From Priestia megaterium (GTDB lineage: Bacteria > Bacillota > Bacilli > Bacillales > Bacillaceae_H): a stretch of DNA of 50,000 nucleotides. Shown in pieces: positions 44,060-50,000 of the stretch. Each line of letters begins with the position of its first letter. Position 1 is the first letter of the stretch. The notes below the pieces were generated by a model. It was given only the letters and a program-made list of their open reading frames with translations, did no database searches and was not told where the DNA came from. Where the stretch lies: positions 160,001-210,000 of the forward strand of contig NZ_CP085442.1 in assembly GCF_023824195.1 (NCBI RefSeq), given 5' to 3'. The position numbers and the translations under genes are program-made.

Positions 44060-44392
44060 ATGAATTTAAAAATAGATATACAAAAGGACGGTCAAGCATA
44101 TCGTATTAAGCTGGCTGGAGAGATTGACGCATATACAGCACCTAAGCTAAAAGAAAAGTTCATGGAAATTACTGAACATACTGAACCAGAAATTATAGTC
44201 GATTTAACCGATGTATCATACATGGATAGTACAGGACTAGGTGTATTTATTGCATTGTTAAAAGCCAATAAGAAAAATAACGGCTCTTTGAAATTTGTTG
44301 GTGTATCAGAGCGCATAAAGCGCTTATTTGATATTACGGGCCTCACAGACATTTTAAACGTGAATTCACAAGTAGAAGGTGGCGTAAAATGA
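44060..44392 (+). CDS. rsbV: Anti-anti-sigma factor RsbV
   Basis: STAS-domain partner-switch protein; when dephosphorylated it binds RsbW and frees SigB. It has 110 residues. The phosphoserine is Ser57 in SYMDSTGLGVF, the kinase site of RsbW. The C-terminal GLTDILNV region is typical. It overlaps rsbW by 4 bases (ATGA). Ribosome-binding sequence GAGGGGGT upstream. Confidence 0.95.
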   Translation: MNLKIDIQKDGQAYRIKLAGEIDAYTAPKLKEKFMEITEHTEPEIIVDLTDVSYMDSTGLGVFIALLKANKKNNGSLKFVGVSERIKRLFDITGLTDILNVNSQVEGGVK

Positions 44393-44874
44393 AACAGCCT
44401 TATGACTTTGTTGAGATGAAGATTCCTGCTAAGCCAGACTACGTAGCGATTATTCGACTAACGCTGTCTGGTGTAGCGAACCGGATGGGTTTTTCTTATG
44501 ATGAAATTGAAGATATGAAAATTGCTGTGAGTGAGGCATGTACAAATGCCGTGCAGCATGCTTACAAGAGTGAAGAAAATGGTGAAGTGAGAGTAGGTTT
44601 TGGTTTATTTGATGACCGTTTAGAAATCATGGTGGTCGATAAAGGTGAAAGCTTTAATTTTGAAGAGCTTAAGGAACATATAGGACCTTATGAAACATCA
44701 AAAGAAGTTGAATTTCTTCCTGAAGGTGGACTTGGTTTATATTTAATTGAAACACTAATGGACGAAGTGAAAATGGTCAATTCAAAAGGTGTAACGCTAA
44801 TGATGACTAAGTATGTGCAAAGAGAGCAGGTGGAGAGTGATGAAAACACAGTCTCAACCTATGAAATTAACTAA
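44389..44874 (+). CDS. rsbW: Anti-sigma-B factor and serine kinase RsbW
   Basis: Binds SigB to keep it off RNA polymerase, and phosphorylates RsbV. It has 161 residues. ATP-binding GHKL boxes are VSEACTNAVQHAY, VVDKGESFNF and GGLGLYLIETLMDEV. It overlaps rsbV at its start and sigB at its end by 35 bases, so the three are translationally coupled in fixed ratios. Confidence 0.95.
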   Translation: MKQPYDFVEMKIPAKPDYVAIIRLTLSGVANRMGFSYDEIEDMKIAVSEACTNAVQHAYKSEENGEVRVGFGLFDDRLEIMVVDKGESFNFEELKEHIGPYETSKEVEFLPEGGLGLYLIETLMDEVKMVNSKGVTLMMTKYVQREQVESDENTVSTYEIN

Positions 44875-45634
44875 AGAACAGGTTCAGGAACGAATTGAGC
44901 GCTTTCAAAAAACGCAGGATGAAGAAGCACAAAGTGATCTAGTAGTACATTACAAGAACCTTGTTGAATCTATTGCACGTCGTTATTCAAAAGGCAGAAG
45001 CTTACATGAAGATATTGTGCAGGTAGGGATGCTAGGACTGTTAGGGGCTATTAGAAGGTATGATGCTTCATTTGGAAGAAGCTTTGAATCGTTTGCTGTT
45101 CCTACAATCATTGGAGAGATTAAGCGATTTTTACGCGATAAAACGTGGAGTGTTCACGTACCACGCCGCATCAAAGAATTAGGTCCTAAAATTAAAGCAG
45201 CTGTCGAAGAGCTAACAACCCGTTTACAGCGATCTCCTCAAGTGAAAGAAATTGCTGATCATATCGGAGTGACAGAGGAAGAAATTTTAGAAACGATGGA
45301 GATGGGGCAAAGTTATCAAGCGTTGTCTGTTGATCATTCCATTGAAGCAGACTCTGATGGAAGTACTGTTACAATCCTTGATTTAGTAGGTGAACAAGAG
45401 TCGGGTTATGAGAAAACTGATCAGCGCTTAGTGTTAGAAAAGATTCTTCATGTATTAAGCGATAGAGAAAAAGAAGTGATTCGCTATACATTTATTGAAA
45501 ATCTGAGTCAAAAAGATGCCGGTGAGAAGCTAGGGATTTCTCAAATGCATGTATCTCGACTGCAAAGAAGAGCTCTTGATAAGCTAAGGACTGCAGCTCG
45601 CTCAGATTCTAACGATTCGGAGTATATGTCGTGA
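44840..45634 (+). CDS. sigB: General stress sigma factor SigB
   Basis: Alternative sigma factor for the general stress regulon. It has 264 residues, close to the B. subtilis length. Region 2 has EDIVQVGMLGLLGAIRRYD and SFESFAVPTIIGEIKRFLRDKTWSVHVPRRIKELG (positions about 60-115), region 3 follows, and region 4 ends with the HTH LSQKDAGEKLGISQMHVSRLQRRALDKL. ATG 44840 has AGGTGGAGAGTG just ahead and begins inside rsbW in another frame. The rsbX start overlaps its stop. Confidence 0.96.
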   Translation: MKTQSQPMKLTKEQVQERIERFQKTQDEEAQSDLVVHYKNLVESIARRYSKGRSLHEDIVQVGMLGLLGAIRRYDASFGRSFESFAVPTIIGEIKRFLRDKTWSVHVPRRIKELGPKIKAAVEELTTRLQRSPQVKEIADHIGVTEEEILETMEMGQSYQALSVDHSIEADSDGSTVTILDLVGEQESGYEKTDQRLVLEKILHVLSDREKEVIRYTFIENLSQKDAGEKLGISQMHVSRLQRRALDKLRTAARSDSNDSEYMS

Positions 45635-46239
45635 TGACAGTAGACCCTAATACAAAGTTGATTCAAACTCATATATACCAAGAGCCAAAGCAAGGGAACG
45701 TATGTTGTGGAGATAGTTACTATGTCAAAGAAACGGATGACTATTTTCTATGTGCAGTGGCAGATGGATTAGGAAGCGGTGAACAAGCCAGAGCCGCTTC
45801 TGTAGCTGTTACGGATGTAGCGAAAGCTCATCATCATCTAGATGTGGATGAGATCATTTCTAAGTGCAACAAAGCTACTCGACATACAAGAGGTGCGGCA
45901 GTAGCTATTTTGAAAATTGATAAAAAACATAACGAATTTCATTACACAAATGTAGGTAATATCCGCTTTTATCTGTATTCTCCGGAGGGGAAATTAACGT
46001 ACCCTCTGCCAATTCAAGGTTTTTTATCAGGGAAAATTCAAAAGTTCCGCACACAAACCTTCCCATATGACTCCGGTTCTAAATTTTTGATTCATACAGA
46101 TGGCTTAGAATTAAAAGAGATTAAATCTGTTTTTGCTAACTCGATGAATGTAGATCAATTGTCGACACGGCTACAGGCAGCAATTCGATCTCATAATGAC
46201 GATATTACGTATATCGCTGGTCATCTTCCAACTGCATAG
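45631..46239 (+). CDS. rsbX: Phosphatase RsbX (stressosome reset)
   Basis: PP2C-type phosphatase that removes phosphate from RsbS and RsbR, returning the stressosome to rest. It has 202 residues. Motifs CCGDSYYVKE, VADGLGSGEQARAAS, HTDGLELKE and NDDITYIAG hold the metal-binding aspartates. The GTG at 45631 (or ATG 45634) overlaps the sigB stop by 4 bases, with CGGAG about 9 bases upstream. It ends the eight-gene operon before a hairpin terminator. Confidence 0.92.
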   Translation: MMTVDPNTKLIQTHIYQEPKQGNVCCGDSYYVKETDDYFLCAVADGLGSGEQARAASVAVTDVAKAHHHLDVDEIISKCNKATRHTRGAAVAILKIDKKHNEFHYTNVGNIRFYLYSPEGKLTYPLPIQGFLSGKIQKFRTQTFPYDSGSKFLIHTDGLELKEIKSVFANSMNVDQLSTRLQAAIRSHNDDITYIAGHLPTA

Positions 46240-46251
46240 CTTTCTTTTTAG

Positions 46252-46279
46252 CTCACATGTGTTATTGCATGTGAGTTTT
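46252..46279 (+). terminator. Terminator of the rsb-sigB operon
   Basis: CTCACATG (46252-46259) with CATGTGAG (46268-46275), 8-base loop, then TTTTG. Confidence 0.75.
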
Positions 46280-46322
46280 GTTACAATAGAGACAAAGTTT
46301 CATTTAGGTAGGAGGATAAGGT

Positions 46323-48497
46323 GTGTCTGTTGCAACGAAATTAGATAATCAAATTGTTCAACGTGTAAGTAAAGAGGTGGAGATTTCACAAAAGCAAGTA
46401 CAAAACGTAATTGCTTTAGTAGAAGACGGTAATACAGTTCCCTTTATTGCTCGATATAGAAAAGAACAAACCGGTGCTTTGGATGAAGTCCAAATCCGGA
46501 ATATTTTAGATTCCTGGAACTACTTAATGAATTTAGAGGAGCGTAAAGAGGAAGTTCTTCGATTAATTGAAGAACAAGGGAAATTAACTGAGGAACTGGC
46601 TGCTCAAATTCATCAAGCGAAGAAATTGCAGCAATTAGAAGATTTATACCGCCCTTTTAAGCAAAAACGACGTACAAAAGCAACTGTAGCAAAAGAAAAA
46701 GGTCTTGAACCATTAGCACAGTGGCTACTAAGTTTCCCGCGCTCTGACGTGAAGAATGAAGCGCAAACATACATAAATGAAGAAGCGGGAGTTCAATCTT
46801 CTGACGAAGCTATTCAGGGAGCCCTAGACATTGTAGCGGAACAAATTTCTGACGAAGCATCTTACCGTCAATGGATTCGTACGACCACTGTAAAAGATGG
46901 CATAATTGTTACTTCAGTCAAAGATCCGGAAAAAGATGAAAAAAATATCTATGAAATGTACTATGAATATACAGAAGCGGTAAAGCGAATCGTTCCTCAT
47001 CGTATCTTAGCTATGAATAGAGGAGAAAAAGACGGTATTTTAAAAGTGAGTATTGATGGGCCTACAGATCGTATTCTTTCATATTTACATAAACAAGTAA
47101 TCAAAAAAAGGGATTCTTCAGCTGAAGGTTATATCATCTCAGCGATAGAAGATGCTTATAAACGTTTAATAGAACCATCTATTGAACGCGAAATCCGTAA
47201 AGAGCTATCAGAAAAAGCAGAAGAAAGAGCCATTCACATCTTTTCTGAAAACTTACGAAAACTTCTTCTCCAACCTCCATTGAAAGGGAAAGTGGTATTA
47301 GGAGTAGATCCAGCTTTTCGAACAGGCTGCAAATTAGCTGTAGTAGATGAAACAGGCAAGGTATTAAAAATTGATGTTATTTATCCACATCCTCCTGTGA
47401 GAAAAGCAGCTGAAGCGCAAAATAAATTAAAGAAAATGTTCGCTGAATACCCTATTGAAGTAGTGGCAATTGGAAACGGAACGGCATCTCGCGAAACGGA
47501 GCAATTTGTAGCGGATGTTCTTAAAGAAATTGAAAACCCAGTTTATTATTTGATTGTGAATGAAGCGGGAGCAAGCGTATATTCGGCTTCTGATGTTGCT
47601 AGAGAGGAATTTCCTGATTTTCAAGTAGAAGAGCGAAGCGCTGTATCGATTGCCAGAAGGCTGCAAGATCCGCTGGCTGAACTTGTGAAAATTGATCCTA
47701 AGTCGGTAGGAGTAGGGCAGTATCAGCATGATGTGTCTCAAAAGCAATTAAATGATTCACTGACTTTTATTGTAGAGACAGTAGTAAATCAGGTAGGAGT
47801 AAATGCAAACACGGCTTCTGCTTCGCTTCTACAATACGTTGCTGGTCTAAATAAGACAGTTGCTCAAAACATTGTAAAATATCGGGATGAAAACGGAAAA
47901 TTCTCTAACCGAAAACAGTTGAAGAAAATTCCGCGTCTAGGTGCTAAAACGTATGAGCAGTGTATTGGTTTTTTACGTATTATAGAAGGTGAAGAACCTT
48001 TAGACAGAACGGGTATCCATCCTGAAACATATGGAGACGTTAAAAAGCTTTTAAAGAAAGCGGAAGTGAAAGAGACTGAGCTTGGAACGGAGAAAGTAAA
48101 AGAAGCATTAAAACATATTTCTTTACCCGAAATATCAGAAGAACTAAGTATAGGGGAGCTTACTTTAAAAGACATTATAGAAGCGCTCGTAAGACCGGAA
48201 AGAGATCCGCGTGATGAACTGCCAAAACCTTTGCTCCGTCAGGATATTTTGAAGCTAGAGGATCTTGCCAAAGGTATTCAGCTTGAAGGTACGGTGCGAA
48301 ACGTCGTAGACTTCGGAGCGTTCATCGATATAGGAGTTAAGCAAGACGGTCTAGTCCATATTTCTAAATTAACGAATCGGTACGTTAAGCATCCCCTCGA
48401 TGTCGTTTCAGTAGGAGATTTGGTGAATGTGTGGGTAGAAGACGTAGATATGAAAAAAGGAAGAGTCGCACTGACGATGATTCCGCCTCATCAATAA
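46323..48497 (+). CDS. Tex-family RNA-binding protein (YdcI)
   Basis: Conserved nucleic-acid-binding protein of 724 residues implicated in transcription and RNA metabolism. Visible Tex features are the N-terminal helical region with GNTVPFIARYRKEQTGALDE, the YqgF/RNase H-like core with GVDPAFRTGCKLAVVDETGK, helix-hairpin-helix segments near RKQLKKIPRLGAKTYEQCIGFLRI, and a C-terminal S1 RNA-binding domain (EGTVRNVVDFGAFIDIGVKQDGLVHIS). GTG 46323 follows TAGGAGG. It corresponds to B. subtilis ydcI by position after rsbX. Confidence 0.93.
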   Translation: MSVATKLDNQIVQRVSKEVEISQKQVQNVIALVEDGNTVPFIARYRKEQTGALDEVQIRNILDSWNYLMNLEERKEEVLRLIEEQGKLTEELAAQIHQAKKLQQLEDLYRPFKQKRRTKATVAKEKGLEPLAQWLLSFPRSDVKNEAQTYINEEAGVQSSDEAIQGALDIVAEQISDEASYRQWIRTTTVKDGIIVTSVKDPEKDEKNIYEMYYEYTEAVKRIVPHRILAMNRGEKDGILKVSIDGPTDRILSYLHKQVIKKRDSSAEGYIISAIEDAYKRLIEPSIEREIRKELSEKAEERAIHIFSENLRKLLLQPPLKGKVVLGVDPAFRTGCKLAVVDETGKVLKIDVIYPHPPVRKAAEAQNKLKKMFAEYPIEVVAIGNGTASRETEQFVADVLKEIENPVYYLIVNEAGASVYSASDVAREEFPDFQVEERSAVSIARRLQDPLAELVKIDPKSVGVGQYQHDVSQKQLNDSLTFIVETVVNQVGVNANTASASLLQYVAGLNKTVAQNIVKYRDENGKFSNRKQLKKIPRLGAKTYEQCIGFLRIIEGEEPLDRTGIHPETYGDVKKLLKKAEVKETELGTEKVKEALKHISLPEISEELSIGELTLKDIIEALVRPERDPRDELPKPLLRQDILKLEDLAKGIQLEGTVRNVVDFGAFIDIGVKQDGLVHISKLTNRYVKHPLDVVSVGDLVNVWVEDVDMKKGRVALTMIPPHQ

Positions 48498-48498
48498 T

Positions 48499-48537
48499 AA
48501 AATTGCCTTTTCAGATTTTCTGAAAAGGCAATTTTAT
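48499..48537. terminator. Bidirectional terminator between tex and cmpA
   Basis: Sixteen-bp stem (48499-48514 with 48520-48535), 5-base loop, A-rich and T-rich flanks on the two sides. Confidence 0.92.
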
Positions 48538-48554
48538 TTGTAAAAAGAAGTGAT

Positions 48555-48671
48555 TTAAGAAGCGGAATTATTTTTTTGATAAAAAAACCAACATTGATTG
48601 AGCAATTTTATTTGTGCACGGTCTTTTTCAGAATAAGCGCGCCTCATTTGTTTTTGTAGCCACATTGGCAT
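48555..48671 (-). CDS. cmpA: Cortex morphogenetic protein CmpA
   Basis: Very short sporulation protein of 38 residues that acts in the mother cell and in B. subtilis delays or checks cortex assembly by helping ClpXP degrade SpoIVA in cells that fail to build a proper coat. The sequence reads MPMWLQKQMRRAYSEKDRAQ and then IKLLNQCWFFYQKNNSAS, matching the CmpA signature (W-L-x-K-Q-M ... IKLLNQCWFFY). AAGGAGTGA precedes ATG 48671 by about 10 bases. It lies convergent to tex and divergent from the SprT-like gene, exactly as in B. subtilis. The function comes from family knowledge; it is too short for ordinary gene callers. Confidence 0.93.
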   Translation of the reverse strand: MPMWLQKQMRRAYSEKDRAQIKLLNQCWFFYQKNNSAS

Positions 48672-48780
48672 AAGGACAATCACTCCTTTTCATTTATGAT
48701 AAGGTAAATAGTGAGTATGTAATGAAGTGTATGCCCAAAGAGCTAGTCAGGTGATTTCATACAGTAGAGGAGTATATAAA

Positions 48781-49230
48781 ATGAATGATAAGGATTTACA
48801 AATACTTGTAGAAGAAATTTCATTGAAGCTGTTTCACAAACCATTTCGTCATGAAGCCACTTTTAATTCTCGTTTACGTACGACAGGTGGAAGGTATTTA
48901 TTACGTACATCTAATATAGAAGTAAACTACAAATACTTTGAACAATATGGCAGACAAGAAATAGTAGAAATTATTAAACATGAGCTCTGTCACTATCATT
49001 TGCATATTGAGGGGAAAGGGTATAAGCATGGAGATCAAGACTTTAAAAGGCTAATGAAAGAAGTAGGCGCCCCCCGATTTTGTCAGGCATTGAAAAAAGA
49101 AAGTGATGGAAAGAAAAAAAAGCACATATATGTATGTATGCAGTGTGATCAAAAATATGTTCGAAAAAGAAAAGTGAACACGGTTAAATATGTTTGTGGA
49201 AAGTGTAAAGGTAAATTGAAAAAAATGTAG
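48781..49230 (+). CDS. SprT-like zinc metalloprotein (YdcK)
   Basis: SprT-like-domain protein of 149 residues with the HExxH zinc motif in [17 protein letters not shown] and a C-terminal CxxC zinc-finger pair ([15 protein letters not shown] ... [11 protein letters not shown]). SprT-like proteins resemble metalloproteases; bacterial substrates are not well known. ATG 48781 follows GAGGAG about 10 bases upstream; the in-frame extension to 48727 is unsupported. Position before the tRNA cluster equals ydcK of B. subtilis. Confidence 0.9.
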   Translation: MNDKDLQILVEEISLKLFHKPFRHEATFNSRLRTTGGRYLLRTSNIEVNYKYFEQYGRQEIVEIIKHELCHYHLHIEGKGYKHGDQDFKRLMKEVGAPRFCQALKKESDGKKKKHIYVCMQCDQKYVRKRKVNTVKYVCGKCKGKLKKM

Positions 49231-49312
49231 AAGATGCTTGACTAAAATAGATTGATTATGATAAATTAATAAAGCCGTCTCAAATAAACGGCAAAGAAAT
49301 TACAAAAACTTA

Positions 49313-49341
49313 TTGACATTATATATAATGTCGATTACAAT
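49313..49341 (+). promoter_or_regulatory. Strong SigA promoter of the tRNA cluster
   Basis: TTGACA (49313-49318) and TACAAT (49336-49341), spacer 17 bases, about 24 bases ahead of the first tRNA. Near-consensus, as expected for stable RNA. Confidence 0.85.
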
Positions 49342-49364
49342 GTAAGAAGTCTGATAAATATTAT

Positions 49365-49439
49365 TCCACAGTAGCTCAGTGGTAGAGCTATCGGCTGTTA
49401 ACCGATCGGTCGTAGGTTCGAGTCCTACCTGTGGAGCCA
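49365..49439 (+). tRNA. tRNA-Asn (GTT)
   Basis: 75 bases including encoded CCA. Anticodon GTT in CTGTTAACC; the T-loop GGTTCGAGTCC is canonical. First of seven adjacent tRNA genes. Confidence 0.97.
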
Positions 49440-49442
49440 TAT

Positions 49443-49533
49443 GGAGAAGTACTCAAGTGGCTGAAGAGGCGCCCCTGCTAAGGGTGTAGGTCGTGTAAGC
49501 GGCGCGAGGGTTCAAATCCCTCCTTCTCCGCCA
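49443..49533 (+). tRNA. tRNA-Ser (GCT)
   Basis: 91 bases including CCA, with the long variable arm typical of serine tRNAs. Anticodon GCT in CTGCTAAG. Confidence 0.96.
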
Positions 49534-49542
49534 TTTTATAAT

Positions 49543-49617
49543 GGCCCGTTGGTCAAGCGGTTAAGACACCGCCCTTTCACGGCGGTAACACGGGTTCGAA
49601 TCCCGTACGGGTCACCA
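49543..49617 (+). tRNA. tRNA-Glu (TTC)
   Basis: 75 bases including CCA. Anticodon TTC in CTTTCACG; canonical T-loop GGTTCGAATCC. Confidence 0.96.
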
Positions 49618-49641
49618 TTGATTTTTATTTACATATTCTGT

Positions 49642-49717
49642 GGAGGATTAGCTCAGCTGGGAGAGCACCTGCCTTACAAGCAGGGGGTCGGCGGTTCGAT
49701 CCCGTCATCCTCCACCA
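49642..49717 (+). tRNA. tRNA-Val (TAC)
   Basis: 76 bases including CCA. Anticodon TAC in CTTACAAG; acceptor GGAGGAT pairs with ATCCTCC. Confidence 0.96.
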
Positions 49718-49745
49718 TTTGACTGTTTTATACATAATTTTGGAT

Positions 49746-49821
49746 GGTCCCGTGGTGTAGCGGTTAACATGCCTGCCTGTCACGCAGGAGATCGCGGGTT
49801 CGATTCCCGTCGGGACCGCCA
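49746..49821 (+). tRNA. tRNA-Asp (GTC)
   Basis: 76 bases including CCA. Anticodon GTC in CTGTCACG; acceptor GGTCCCG pairs with CGGGACC. Confidence 0.96.
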
Positions 49822-49832
49822 TTTTAAATTAT

Positions 49833-49907
49833 TGGGCTATCGCCAAGCGGTAAGGCAACGGATTTTGATTCCGTCATGCGTTGGTTCGAATCCAGCTAGC
49901 CCAGCCA
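49833..49907 (+). tRNA. tRNA-Gln (TTG)
   Basis: 75 bases including CCA. Anticodon TTG in TTTTGATT; acceptor TGGGCTA pairs with TAGCCCA. Confidence 0.96.
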
Positions 49908-49911
49908 TAAA

Positions 49912-49984
49912 GAGCCATTAGCTCAGTTGGTAGAGCATCTGACTTTTAATCAGAGGGTCGAAGGTTCGAGTCCTTCATGGCTCA
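49912..49984 (+). tRNA. tRNA-Lys (TTT), CCA not encoded
   Basis: 73 bases ending at the discriminator A. The next bases are TTT, so CCA must be added after transcription, unlike the six preceding tRNAs. Anticodon TTT in CTTTTAAT. The cluster continues past the window edge. Confidence 0.95.
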
Positions 49985-50000
49985 TTTTCATTTCTTGCGG

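Noticed and set aside
1..50000. Search for phage, insertion sequences, CRISPR arrays or defence islands
   Set aside because: No transposase, integrase, regularly spaced repeats or recognised defence genes were seen; the only toxin-antitoxin pair is the conserved chromosomal ndoAI-ndoA.

Overview
This window comes from a low-GC, endospore-forming Bacillaceae chromosome. Gene content, order and protein sequences look like Priestia (Bacillus) megaterium or a close relative; the species is inferred from memory, not from a search. The sporulation and Bacillus markers are a Spo0E-like phosphatase, cmpA, the sigW/rsiW pair, the full rsbR-to-rsbX sigB operon, and the ddl-murF-cshA and acpS-ydcC-alr-ndoAI-ndoA-sigB-tex-cmpA-ydcK-tRNA order known from Bacillus subtilis. 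No phage, insertion sequence, CRISPR array or plasmid feature was seen, and most genes run on the + strand.

Layout. (1) 1-8.3 kb, cell-envelope homeostasis: the 3' end of arginase rocF, a small Spo0E-like gene, sigW-rsiW behind an autoregulatory SigW promoter, then cdaA-cdaR-glmM (c-di-AMP synthesis, its regulator and phosphoglucosamine mutase), and glmS preceded by a complete glmS ribozyme. (2) 8.4-11.6 kb: an unrecognised Trp/Pro-rich hendecad-repeat membrane protein, the YebC-family gene yeeI, and a secreted L,D-transpeptidase with four nearly identical SH3b repeats. (3) 11.6-17 kb, mannitol uptake and use: mtlA (fused EIICBA), mtlR, mtlD, with a candidate CcpA site. (4) 17-21 kb: a VOC protein, a second L,D-transpeptidase, mscL and an LtaS-like phosphoglycerol transferase. 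(5) 21-25.6 kb: a polyamine operon, regulator plus potABCD. (6) 25.8-31.3 kb: an acyltransferase, a two-component system, and a convergent three-gene cluster (FMN-binding secreted protein, ApbE flavin transferase, RnfD/NqrB-like membrane protein) that looks like an extracytoplasmic flavin electron-transfer module. The RnfD-like gene is split by one in-frame TAG. (7) 31.5-49.3 kb, conserved core: ddl, murF, cshA, uvsE, rhomboid protease, acpS, ydcC, alr, the ndoAI/ndoA toxin-antitoxin pair, the stressosome/sigB operon, tex, cmpA and a SprT-like gene. (8) 49.3-50 kb: seven tRNA genes (Asn, Ser, Glu, Val, Asp, Gln, Lys), continuing past the edge.

The genes interlock around the envelope. GlmM and GlmS make the amino-sugar precursors of peptidoglycan, and CdaA/CdaR tie c-di-AMP to that pathway. 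Ddl, MurF and Alr make and attach D-Ala-D-Ala, while the L,D-transpeptidases, LtaS-like enzyme, MscL, SigW and SigB handle wall remodelling and stress. The best candidate for something little described is the flavin redox cluster. Its promoter shares a 21-bp motif (18 identities, with an 11-bp-phased TTTTAAA repeat) with the promoter of the neighbouring two-component system, which suggests that this system controls the cluster. The hendecad-repeat protein at 8.4-9.05 kb is the clearest unknown protein.
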